64,000 nucleotides of DNA. Origin: Bacillota bacterium (GTDB taxonomy: Bacteria; Bacillota; Clostridia; Acetivibrionales; DSM-1351). Position 1 is the first letter of the stretch. Each line of letters starts with the position of its first letter. Below, in pieces: positions 1 through 7,575 of the stretch. The DNA lies in NCBI GenBank assembly GCA_023439045.1, contig JAEXOY010000002.1, positions 62,001 through 126,000 of the forward strand, given 5' to 3'. A model generated the notes under the pieces. That model saw only the letters and a program-made list of their open reading frames with translations, was not told where the DNA came from and made no database searches. Made by a program: the position numbers and the translations under genes.

Positions 1-15
1 AAAGGGTATATTTAC

Positions 16-354
16 TTACTTCCATTCACCCCACTCATCAGGACAAAAGCCAACAGTTGCAAGTTTTCCATTTCGAACAATTGGCGTTTTATATAACTTT
101 GGGTTCTTAAAAAGCACCTCAGCCGCAACATTCCCAACACCAAGCTGTTGCATATTTAATGTTTTGTATTCTTTACATTCAGCATTAATTAATGACTTTA
201 ATCCGACCGCACTTTTAACGCTTTCAAATTCTCCCTTACTCATTCCGTATTTAAACAGGTCGATATACTGATAAGAAATCTTTCTTTCCTTAAAATAGCG
301 TTCTGCCTTCTGTGTTTCAAAACATTTTTTTGCTCCAAAAATCTGAATATTCAT
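16..354 (-). CDS. ArsC/Spx-family thioredoxin-fold protein
   Basis: A 112-residue protein of the ArsC/Spx/YffB family, small cytosolic thioredoxin-fold proteins that include arsenate reductases and redox-sensing RNA-polymerase partners. The N-terminal strand-loop is NIQIFGAKKCFETQKAERYF with one cysteine at about residue 11. The classic arsenate reductase CX2C surroundings are absent, and the later KTPIV turn carries the family cis-proline. Without further catalytic cysteines, arsenate reduction cannot be claimed, and a YffB-like thiol protein is equally likely. The start has AAGGAGA seven bases upstream. It follows the GH13 gene after 16 bases and is probably cotranscribed with it. Confidence 0.8.
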   Translation of the reverse strand: MNIQIFGAKKCFETQKAERYFKERKISYQYIDLFKYGMSKGEFESVKSAVGLKSLINAECKEYKTLNMQQLGVGNVAAEVLFKNPKLYKTPIVRNGKLATVGFCPDEWGEWK

Positions 355-370
355 AAATCTCCTTACATCA

Positions 371-2284
371 TCAGCATTCCAAAATCCTGTATTCCAAAGG
401 CCCTAGTTCAAATGCTGCTATACCAGACTTATACTCTATACATTCCCCAGTAATAATATCCTTAACTGTTTCTGTCTTGTATCTAGCCAAGTCAAGACGA
501 ACATAAGCATTATTACTATCGCTTGTATTAACCGATAAACATATACGTTTATCATTATCCATTCTAATCATAGCATATGCTTGGCTATAGCAATATATCA
601 TTTCGTATTCACCGCCAGATAGCTGGTTGTACTTCTTTCTAATAGAGGTAAGAAATCTAAACCATGTCAATATCTCACTATCCTCTTTACCCCATGGATA
701 TGCCATCCTGTTGAAGGGGTCCTCATATCCTTGCATTCCTGCTTCATCACCATAATAGATAGTTGGTACACCTGGAAGGAAGAATTGAAGAAGCGTAGCA
801 ACTTTCAACCTTCTTTTAGCAATAGCATATTGTTCTGGATTCAATCTATAAATAGCCTTGTCATCTCGACTTAAGTCATTTTTGCTTGGTGCACCGCTTA
901 AAACAGTAATTACTCTTTCAATATCATGCGTTGTTAATAGATTCATCAAGCAATGCAGTACTGGGGGTGGATAATTTTCAATAATGCTCATTATACTGTT
1001 TGAAAACTCACATGCTGTTATCCTGCATAAGCAAAAGTCGACTATTTCGTTTCGAAATGGGTAATTCATAATGGAATCAAATTCATCCCCAAATACATAT
1101 TCCTTTTGTTGCCCATAACTCGATTTGTTTGATGCATCCTCCCAAACCTCTGCTACTAATACCGCATCCTCTTTTTCCTTTTTAACGTTTTCTCTCATTG
1201 TTTTAAGGAAGGAATCAGGTAGTTCGTCAGCCACATCCAGCCTCCATCCAGAGGCCCCATGTCTTAACCACTTTTTGATTATAGCATTTTCTGAGCTTAA
1301 AATATAATCTATATACGATGGCTCAAGTTCATTAATATTGGGCAATGTGTCAAAGCCCCACCAACTATCATACCTGTCCGGAAAAGCTGAAAACGAGTAC
1401 CACTTAAAGTATGGAGAGATTTGTGACTGATATGCACCTAAATCTGGATAATTACCATACTTATTAAAGTATTTACTGTCACTGCCTGTATGGTTGAAAA
1501 CACCATCAAGTATAATACGGATTCCATATTTGTCAGCCTTTTCGCATAGCTCTTCAAACATCTCTGTTGTTCCAAACATAGGGTCAATTGACTCATAGTC
1601 ACCTGTGTCATACTTATGATTGGTAGATGACTTAAATATTGGGTTGAGATAAATAATTGTTATTCCTAAATCACGTAGGTAAGGTAATTTCTCGATTATT
1701 CCACTGAGGTTCCCTCCAAAAAAGTCATTTGCAAGATACTCTGTTCCAAATTGTTCAACCTTATAATACGGAGTATCTTCCCAATCTCTAGCAATTATAT
1801 CATTTCGTCCACTTAATTTTGCAGCTAGAAAGCTATCATAGCTGCCTCTACAAAAACGATCAGGAAATATCTGATACATAATGCCATTTTTAAACCAATG
1901 CGGAGTATCAAAGCCCTTTTTGTAAACCGTTATTTGGAACGGAATTGGAGAGTAGTCATAAATCTGTCCCTCCCCACCTAATCTAGCCGGATTGTTACCA
2001 TAGTAATATTTTCTTCCATTTGCTGCTATTGCAAAGTAGTACCAAACGAGACCTGTGAAGTCTGACAACTCTAAGGTAGTCTCATATACACTACCCTCGG
2101 CAATATTAAATATGAAATGCATAGTTTGCATGTGCTCTATATTATTAATGTAATACACAAGGTTAACACTTTCGGGTATTCCTTCAACGTCTGCATATAA
2201 ACGAATTACTACTGAGCTTCCAGATTCTACTGCTCCAAATGGATGCCTGTATACCTTGTTATGAGAATTATGCTCAATCTTCAT
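371..2284 (-). CDS. GH13 alpha-amylase family enzyme (neopullulanase/cyclomaltodextrinase type)
   Basis: A 637-residue intracellular glycoside hydrolase acting on alpha-1,4-glucans, maltodextrins or pullulan. An N-terminal beta domain of about 120 residues resembles the CBM34-like domain of neopullulanases. The catalytic barrel begins at IMYQIFPDRFCRGS and shows the family regions: DGVFNHTGSDS, GWRLDVADEL with the nucleophile Asp, AEVWED with the acid/base Glu, and TTHDIER with the transition-state Asp. There is no signal peptide, so it should work on imported oligosaccharides. The first in-frame ATG lies 57 bases further upstream, but GGGAGGA sits correctly before the ATG ending at 2284, which I take as the start. 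The exact substrate is not determinable by eye. Confidence 0.9.
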   Translation of the reverse strand: MKIEHNSHNKVYRHPFGAVESGSSVVIRLYADVEGIPESVNLVYYINNIEHMQTMHFIFNIAEGSVYETTLELSDFTGLVWYYFAIAANGRKYYYGNNPARLGGEGQIYDYSPIPFQITVYKKGFDTPHWFKNGIMYQIFPDRFCRGSYDSFLAAKLSGRNDIIARDWEDTPYYKVEQFGTEYLANDFFGGNLSGIIEKLPYLRDLGITIIYLNPIFKSSTNHKYDTGDYESIDPMFGTTEMFEELCEKADKYGIRIILDGVFNHTGSDSKYFNKYGNYPDLGAYQSQISPYFKWYSFSAFPDRYDSWWGFDTLPNINELEPSYIDYILSSENAIIKKWLRHGASGWRLDVADELPDSFLKTMRENVKKEKEDAVLVAEVWEDASNKSSYGQQKEYVFGDEFDSIMNYPFRNEIVDFCLCRITACEFSNSIMSIIENYPPPVLHCLMNLLTTHDIERVITVLSGAPSKNDLSRDDKAIYRLNPEQYAIAKRRLKVATLLQFFLPGVPTIYYGDEAGMQGYEDPFNRMAYPWGKEDSEILTWFRFLTSIRKKYNQLSGGEYEMIYCYSQAYAMIRMDNDKRICLSVNTSDSNNAYVRLDLARYKTETVKDIITGECIEYKSGIAAFELGPLEYRILEC

Positions 2285-2359
2285 ATTATAATTCCTCCCT
2301 GTTGCAACTAAGTAATCCTTACTCTGGTAATTTCCACTCAAACGAATTATATTGTTTAT

Positions 2360-2447
2360 TGTGCATTCTTTATGCTTGGTCTTCTCTCTATGCCTCTTAA
2401 ATATAGTACAATATAAGCCTTAATGTGCATTCTTTATGCTCTGTTTC
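2360..2447. repeat. Degenerate direct repeat in the divergent spacer before the sanA-like gene
   Basis: The phrase TGTGCATTCTTTATGCT occurs at about 2360 and again at about 2423, with related CTCTATG-type phrases between and after. It lies in the 375-base spacer between the divergent GH13 and SanA/YdcF genes. No gene is visible in this spacer. A short open frame on the minus strand here (2500-2751) is antisense to the next gene and has no family resemblance. Confidence 0.5.
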
Positions 2448-2659
2448 AACTTATATACCCATATATAAGCTCTATGTTGCCTCTAATAATTACTCTCATC
2501 TATTGAATGAAAGCACATAATAGGATAATATTTACTTTATAAAGATTACTTAGATTATATAATAGAGTAATAACCAAGTTTAAGATACAGCACGATAAGT
2601 ATTTTGTCAACCAAATATATATATCTTTACTTACTCTATTATTTAAAGGAGATAACTCT

Positions 2660-3355
2660 ATGAAACTGAAGTTCAAATTCAAACATATAATTAAGGCTAT
2701 TACCACCTTGGTAATTTTAGGTATTTTAGGAGTTTTTTTATTGTTAGGCATTAACCTCTACGTAAAAAGTACTGTATCTGACAGGATTATCACAGAGTCA
2801 GAAGCAACTAACCTTGATGCGGATTGTATACTAATTCTCGGTGCAGGGGTATATAGTAATGGGTCCCCTAGTCCAATGCTCCAGGACCGTATGCTTCAAG
2901 GAATTAAGCTCTATGAAAATGGAGCCTCAAAAAAGCTACTTATGAGTGGAGACCATGGTACAGTACAATATGATGAAGTTAATGTAATGAAGCAATTTGC
3001 TATTGACATGGGAATACCTTCACAAGATGTATTTATGGACCATGCAGGCTTTTCTACATATGAAAGTATATATAGGGCAAGAGATATTTTTCAGGCAAAG
3101 AAAATAATAATTATCACACAGGATTATCATCTTTACAGGGCTCTATACATATCCAGAGAGCTTGGACTTGACGCCTATGGAGTAGCTGCAAACCTGGGAA
3201 CGTATGGCGGACAAAGAAGTAGAGACTTACGTGAGGTATTAGCTAGAGCTAAGGATTTCACATATTGCTTAGTAAAGCCCAAGCCCACATTTCTAGGGGA
3301 GGCAATCCCAGTCAGTGGCAATGGCGATTTGACAAACGATAAAGCACATAAGTAA
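2660..3355 (+). CDS. SanA/YdcF-like DUF218 membrane-anchored protein
   Basis: A 231-residue protein with one N-terminal membrane segment (residues about 10-32), then a DUF218 domain. Typical DUF218 marks are visible: DCILILGAGVYSNGSPSPML, the phrase LLMSGDHG, and IIIITQDYHLYRAL near the middle. E. coli SanA (vancomycin exclusion), ElyC and YdcF belong to this family and are linked to envelope integrity, but their reaction is not firmly known. AAAGGAGA precedes the ATG at good distance. It is followed closely by the MerR gene, which may be cotranscribed. The C-terminal 25 residues are a low-complexity tail. Confidence 0.85.
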   Translation: MKLKFKFKHIIKAITTLVILGILGVFLLLGINLYVKSTVSDRIITESEATNLDADCILILGAGVYSNGSPSPMLQDRMLQGIKLYENGASKKLLMSGDHGTVQYDEVNVMKQFAIDMGIPSQDVFMDHAGFSTYESIYRARDIFQAKKIIIITQDYHLYRALYISRELGLDAYGVAANLGTYGGQRSRDLREVLARAKDFTYCLVKPKPTFLGEAIPVSGNGDLTNDKAHK

Positions 3356-3380
3356 TTGTGCTAATAAGAGGTGAGAAAAC

Positions 3381-4139
3381 ATAAAAACATACTCAACCAG
3401 CCAGATTGCAAAAATAGTGGGAGTTCATCCAAACACGGTGCGTATGTATGAGCAATGGGGATTAATACAGACTCCTGTCAGAAAGCCCAATGGGTATCGA
3501 GTTTTTACAGACATTCATATAGACCAATTCTTATTAGTAAGAAAGGCATTTTTGATTGAGGTACTACAAGCTGGTCTAAGGAAAAAGATTATTGAAGCTA
3601 TAAAGTATTCTGCTCAATATAAATTTGAGGACGCAATATCAAGTGTGGAAAGTTACCTTGAAATCACCCAAAAAGAAATAAATAATGCACTAGAAGCCAG
3701 CGCTCTTGTAAATGAGTTATTATTAAATAAGCCTGATGAGGGCTCTGTGCATCTAAAACGCGCAGAAGCAGCTAATGAGCTTGGCTTAACTATAGATACC
3801 ATCCGCAACTGGGAAATGAATGGGTTACTTAAAATAAAAAGAAAAGATAACGGTTATCGAGTTTATGACTCTATGGATATAAAGAGGCTAAAGATTATTC
3901 GTTCTCTTAGGTGTGCAAATTATTCTTTATCAGCAATTCTTAGAATGCTAAACACAATAGACAAGAGAAATGACTTTGATGTGTTAGAAGTATTAAATAC
4001 CCCACAAGATAATGAAGACATTGTTACCGCTTGCGACAGGTTGATAGACTCTTTGAATGCAGCACGACAAAACGCTCAACAGGTGTTGCAATTGCTCATA
4101 AATATGAAATCCAAATATCAAAGCAATATTACTACCTAA
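3381..4139 (+). CDS. MerR-family regulator with two HTH domains; probable AUA start
   Basis: A transcription regulator of about 252 residues with two MerR-like winged helices. The first begins YSTSQIAKIVGVHPNTVRMY and the second, near residue 130, LKRAEAANELGLTIDTIRNW, each followed by a GYRV(F/Y) wing. The only conventional in-frame start is GTG at 3417, but that removes the first half of helix 1. Reading on upstream, the frame stays open to ATA at 3381, nine bases after AAGAGGTG, and gives a complete HTH. No ATG, GTG or TTG lies between. I infer an AUA start, though GTG at 3417 giving 240 residues is the conventional alternative. It precedes an ABC-2 exporter and probably regulates it. Confidence 0.75.
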   Translation: MKTYSTSQIAKIVGVHPNTVRMYEQWGLIQTPVRKPNGYRVFTDIHIDQFLLVRKAFLIEVLQAGLRKKIIEAIKYSAQYKFEDAISSVESYLEITQKEINNALEASALVNELLLNKPDEGSVHLKRAEAANELGLTIDTIRNWEMNGLLKIKRKDNGYRVYDSMDIKRLKIIRSLRCANYSLSAILRMLNTIDKRNDFDVLEVLNTPQDNEDIVTACDRLIDSLNAARQNAQQVLQLLINMKSKYQSNITT

Positions 4140-4169
4140 TATTAATGCAAATATTCAAACCCTCCATTA

Positions 4170-4203
4170 TAACACCAGACTTTTGTTTGGTGTTATTTTT
4201 ATT
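4170..4203 (+). terminator. Intrinsic terminator between MerR gene and ABC exporter
   Basis: AACACCA and TGGTGTT form a stem with a T-rich loop, followed by ATTTTTATT. It lies 30 bases after the MerR stop and 25 bases before the ABC start, so it would end the MerR message or attenuate read-through. Confidence 0.6.
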
Positions 4204-4227
4204 GTAACAAGTAAGGAGGTAGAAAAA

Positions 4228-4959
4228 ATGAATGAAATAATTGTGGTAAAAAATCTTACAAAGAATTATGGAAGTAATGTTGCTGTTGATGACCTGAGTT
4301 TCCAAGTAAGGCAAGGCGGTGTATTTGGTCTCTTGGGTGCAAACGGTGCAGGGAAAACCACCTCTATAGAATGTATATTAGGTACAAAAAAGTATGATAA
4401 AGGTGAGGTAACCATTCTGGGAATGAATCCGTGCAAAGACAGAAAGACATTATTTGAGCAAGTAGGAGTTCAATTCCAAGAAGCTAAATACCAAGAGTTG
4501 ATAAAATTATCAGAGCTATGTGAGATTACGGCTTCTCTATACAAACAGCCCAAGGACTATAACGAATTACTCAAAACATTTGGTATTAGTGACAAAAAGA
4601 ATTCCTATGTAAAGGATCTCTCTGGTGGTGAGAGGCAGCGTCTGTTTATTGTTCTAGCACTAATACCTAATCCAAGACTGGTTTTTCTGGATGAGTTAAC
4701 AACAGGGTTAGACTCAAGAGCCCGAAGGGATGTGTGGAATATACTATCTACTTTAAAAAAGCAAGGTTTAACAATCCTTCTGACATCACACTTTATGGAC
4801 GAAGTTGAAACCTTATGCGACCAGATACTGATATTGAAAAAGGGTCGTACAGTATTCCATGGAACAGTTAAAGAAGCTATACAACAGAGCTGCCAAAACA
4901 ATTTTGAGGATGCCTATTTATGGTTCACTGATGAGGAGGTTCAAAATGAATACATTTAG
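4228..4959 (+). CDS. ABC-2 type exporter ATP-binding protein
   Basis: A 243-residue ATPase subunit of a drug- or peptide-type ABC-2 exporter. Walker A is GANGAGKTTS, the signature is LSGGERQRL, Walker B is LVFLDELTTGLD, and the switch His lies in LLTSHFMD. The longer open frame starts at 4183, but TAAGGAGG lies eight bases before the ATG at 4228. The end overlaps the permease start by 14 bases, so the two are translationally coupled. With a MerR regulator just upstream, this looks like an inducible efflux unit. The substrate is unknown. Confidence 0.9.
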   Translation: MNEIIVVKNLTKNYGSNVAVDDLSFQVRQGGVFGLLGANGAGKTTSIECILGTKKYDKGEVTILGMNPCKDRKTLFEQVGVQFQEAKYQELIKLSELCEITASLYKQPKDYNELLKTFGISDKKNSYVKDLSGGERQRLFIVLALIPNPRLVFLDELTTGLDSRARRDVWNILSTLKKQGLTILLTSHFMDEVETLCDQILILKKGRTVFHGTVKEAIQQSCQNNFEDAYLWFTDEEVQNEYI

Positions 4960-5689
4960 AGTAATGCTAAAAAATGAATTAAAAATGTCGTTACGTGGAT
5001 TGGACATGATTATTTTTGCGGTTGTAATGCCCATAATTGTGTTAGTAATCCTAGGTATTATATTTGGTCAGAAGCCTGCATATGAGGGTGCAGCTTACAC
5101 ATTTCTGGAGCAATCTTTTGGCGCACTTGCAAGTATTGCAATCTGTGCAGGAGGAGTTATGGGCCTTCCCCTTGTAATTTCTGAGTATCGTTCCAGGCAT
5201 ATCCTAAAAAGATATCAAGTTACACCAATAAAACCAAGTATGATTTTATTGGTGGAAGTAGTAATATATATAATATATTCTTTAGTGTCATTAATAAGTT
5301 TATATAGTATTGCAGCACTGTTCTTTGGATTTAGAATGAGAGGAAGCTTTGCTCTATTCCTATTGGGATGGGTATTTGTAATGATATGCATATTTAGTAT
5401 CGGTTTGATGGTGGGCGGCATTGCAAAGAATTCAAAAAGTGCAGGAATAATTGCCAGTGCATTATACTTTCCGATGCTTATATTTTCTGGCGCGACCTTG
5501 CCATACGAGGTTATGCCAAAAGCAATGCAAGATATAGTAAATGTTCTGCCATTGACCCAAGGAATTAAAATTCTCAAGAATACTACTCTTGGTTTGCCTG
5601 TGGAGAACATAGGAATTTATATTTTGATAATGTCTGCTGTTGCTTTAGTATGTACATTTATAGGGATTAAGTTCTTTAAGTGGGAGTAG
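4946..5689 (+). CDS. ABC-2 type exporter permease
   Basis: A 247-residue membrane subunit with about six hydrophobic segments, for example residues 21-41, 58-80, 97-120, 135-160, 168-188 and 222-244. It matches the ABC-2 permease family, including the GAILPYEVMP-like turn (here GATLPYEVMP) before the last helices. GAGGAGG lies within the preceding gene just before the ATG at 4946. A start 87 bases earlier is possible in frame but would lie deep in the ATPase gene and has no ribosome site. It forms the membrane half of the exporter. Confidence 0.88.
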   Translation: MNTFRVMLKNELKMSLRGLDMIIFAVVMPIIVLVILGIIFGQKPAYEGAAYTFLEQSFGALASIAICAGGVMGLPLVISEYRSRHILKRYQVTPIKPSMILLVEVVIYIIYSLVSLISLYSIAALFFGFRMRGSFALFLLGWVFVMICIFSIGLMVGGIAKNSKSAGIIASALYFPMLIFSGATLPYEVMPKAMQDIVNVLPLTQGIKILKNTTLGLPVENIGIYILIMSAVALVCTFIGIKFFKWE

Positions 5690-5759
5690 ATAGAAATTTT
5701 AACCCTCCAATGATAGCTAGAAAAGTAGGGATTGTGATTAAAATTGGTAATATAATGTA

Positions 5760-6037
5760 ATCACAGTCAGCAAAGAAGCAGACAATTATTTGCCGTGGAA
5801 TGAAGTACAAGAAGGCTATGAGACAAGAACACTCCCTGCAGGACTTTGGGCTGTATTCCCATGCACCTTGGGCAATGTGCAGGACATAAAACTAAGATGT
5901 GGCAGGAATGGTTGCCTAATTGTAAGGAATACAAGTTAGGCGGAAACTATAATGTTGAGATGTATACACCCCTTAATGATAAAAACCCACAAGAAAGTTA
6001 TTGTGAAATATGGCTACCAATTGAAAAAATATCTTAA
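5760..6037 (+). pseudogene. GyrI-like effector-binding domain, frameshifted remnant
   Basis: Two adjoining frames together encode a GyrI-like (AraC-type effector-binding) domain. The frame through 5811-5890 gives EGYETRTLPAGLWAVFPC, and the frame from about 5885 gives KMWQEWLPNCKEYKLGGNYN and later CEIWLPIEK. A one-base shift near 5885-5895 (in CATAAAACTAAG) breaks the gene. The N-terminal DNA-binding part is absent. A strong terminator follows. It probably once belonged to an AraC-family regulator or stand-alone GyrI-like protein and is now inactive. Confidence 0.75.
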
Positions 6038-6060
6038 AAGACTAGAACTAGAATAGAAAA

Positions 6061-6114
6061 GTGTGCTCTGGTATGATATATTTTAATTATCGTACCGGAG
6101 CACGCTTTATTTTA
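6061..6114 (+). terminator. Intrinsic terminator after the GyrI-like remnant
   Basis: An 18-base-pair stem, GTGTGCTCTGGTATGATA with its near-perfect complement TATCGTACCGGAGCACGC, followed by TTTATTTTAT. It is one of the strongest hairpins in the window and isolates the next gene. Confidence 0.8.
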
Positions 6115-6214
6115 TGTTAGAAGACATAAAACTTGGGCTAAATCTGTGTGGCATTTGGCAAATTGTAGGCTTGATAAAAATATAAATTCCACGCGAATAG
6201 AAAGTAGGATGAGT

Positions 6215-6730
6215 ATGGAAAACAAGGCATTGCTGGTAATAGACCTGCAAAATGATTATCTTTGGGAGAAGAGAAAAGTTATGTTTTCTTATAATAAAGA
6301 GGAATTAGTCCATTCCGTAAATAATGCAATTAAGGAATACTATAATAAGGGGTATGATATAGTGTATATAGCCCAAGTCTTCCCAAACATAATAACAAAC
6401 CGTTGGTTTATCGGTGTTTCAATCAAAGGAACAGAGGGGGCTAGAATACATAAAGATGTAGAGGTTGTCTCTGATATGTATTTTGAAAAGTATACTTTTG
6501 ATGCGTACAAGTCAAAATCATTCCAGAAATTTGTAAAGAAGAAAAAATATTCAGAAGTTATTTTATGTGGATTAGATGAATGCGGTTGTGTAGCAGCAAC
6601 TGCAAAAGGAGCAATAAAATCAGGTTCTTGTGTTAAAATTTTAGAAAAAAGCACTGGAAGCAGATTTTCAGACGCAAAGATAAATAGATCTAGAAAAAAG
6701 CTTACTAACTTAGGTGTAAAATATATATAA
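6215..6730 (+). CDS. Isochorismatase-family cysteine hydrolase
   Basis: A 171-residue cytosolic hydrolase of the isochorismatase/nicotinamidase-like superfamily. It starts ENKALLVIDLQNDYL with the catalytic Asp. The nucleophilic cysteine lies in LCGLDECGCVAATAKGA, and the lysine is probably the one before the FEKYTFDAYKS segment. The substrate is open and could be an amide, an isochorismate-like ester or a nicotinamide analogue. The frame is open from 6146, but GTAGG is correctly spaced only from the ATG at 6215, and an ATG at 6209 is close behind. It stands alone between two noncoding stretches. Confidence 0.82.
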   Translation: MENKALLVIDLQNDYLWEKRKVMFSYNKEELVHSVNNAIKEYYNKGYDIVYIAQVFPNIITNRWFIGVSIKGTEGARIHKDVEVVSDMYFEKYTFDAYKSKSFQKFVKKKKYSEVILCGLDECGCVAATAKGAIKSGSCVKILEKSTGSRFSDAKINRSRKKLTNLGVKYI

Positions 6731-6805
6731 AATATTTTTGAGGTAATATATAGAAAGGAATGTATTGATGTGTTTTGCTATTAGTACATCATACAAGAAA
6801 AATAA

Positions 6806-7291
6806 ATGATAAAAGTACTATTTATCTGCCACGGAAACATTTGCCGTTCTCCTATGGCAGAATTTGTGTTCAAGGATATGGTCAAGAAAAGAGGGCTCTC
6901 AGACTTATTTATTATCAATTCAGCAGCCACAAGTACTGAGGAAATTGGAAACGGTGTTCATTATGGCACCAGAAGAAAGCTAAGTGAGTTCGGAATTTCT
7001 ACCGATGGAAAATGTGCAGTGCAACTGCGAAAATCAGACTATGCCAATTATGATTTCCTTATTGGCATGGATAGTAGAAATATTACTAATATTTTGAGAA
7101 TAGTAGGTCAGGATAAGGACAAGAAGGTTAGCAAATTGCTTGATTTTGCAGGAAAATCTCAAGACATTGCCGACCCTTGGTATACAGGGGATTTTGACAA
7201 AACCTATGAGGATGTCTACGAAGGGTGTGAAGCCTTACTGACTTATATTATGGAGGAAAAGCTACATTATAGGAAGTCTGAGATGCAATAA
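6806..7291 (+). CDS. Low-molecular-weight protein-tyrosine phosphatase
   Basis: A 161-residue enzyme of the LMW-PTP family. The P-loop CHGNICRSPMAE lies at residues 8-19 with the nucleophile Cys8 and Arg14. The general acid loop is DPWYTGDFDKTYEDV near residue 122. Length and order match the family exactly. Such enzymes dephosphorylate tyrosine kinases of exopolysaccharide systems or arginine-phosphorylated proteins (YwlE branch). The Thr/Ile position in the P-loop is Ile here (CHGNICRS), which points away from the YwlE arginine phosphatases (Thr). No cognate kinase is nearby. The ribosome site is weak. Confidence 0.9.
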   Translation: MIKVLFICHGNICRSPMAEFVFKDMVKKRGLSDLFIINSAATSTEEIGNGVHYGTRRKLSEFGISTDGKCAVQLRKSDYANYDFLIGMDSRNITNILRIVGQDKDKKVSKLLDFAGKSQDIADPWYTGDFDKTYEDVYEGCEALLTYIMEEKLHYRKSEMQ

Positions 7292-7401
7292 AGTTTATAC
7301 TTCGCAGTGATATTTAGAGGTTTGGGATAAAGATACTACTCTAGCCGATAGAGCTTATCACGGCAAAGTCATTATATTATAAATGCCTTAGATTATAAAC
7401 A

Positions 7402-7443
7402 AAAACCCAAGAGTTATATTATAAATTACCTCTTGGGTTTTAT
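7402..7443 (+). terminator. Intrinsic terminator after the LMW-PTP gene
   Basis: AAAACCCAAGAG pairs with CTCTTGGGTTTT around an AT-rich loop, followed by ATTTTGTT. It can act for both strands, closing the phosphatase message and, on the minus strand, lying beyond the ABC exporter. Confidence 0.75.
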
Positions 7444-7471
7444 TTTGTTCTTAGCAGTCATTATTATGTTC

Positions 7472-7575
7472 CTACTTGCTATTGATATGTGCCTAATAGC
7501 TATTGTTATGTCTTACTAGGTACTGTTATATCTTACCAGGTACTGTTATATCTTTCTAGCTATTGCTATGCCCTA
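7472..7575. repeat. About six degenerate 20-bp tandem units at the 3' end of the ABC exporter operon
   Basis: Units of 19-21 bases of the form GCTATTGTTATGTCTTACTA or GTACTGTTATATCTTACCAG run from about 7472 to the stop codon of the exporter gene. The last unit borders, and partly forms, the 3' end of that gene. No protein or RNA function is evident. Confidence 0.6.

Noticed and set aside
2500..2751. 83-codon minus-strand frame before and within the sanA-like gene
   Set aside because: Antisense to the start of a well-supported gene and lacking a ribosome site.
6806..7291. Arginine phosphatase (YwlE) or arsenate reductase assignment
   Set aside because: The P-loop carries Ile where YwlE has Thr, and arsenate reductase cysteines are absent; general LMW-PTP is the safe call.
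7314..7382. Short open stretch translating to LEVWDKDTTLADRAYHGK
   Set aside because: Only 22 codons between stops, no start and no clear family; might be a gene relic but unsupported.
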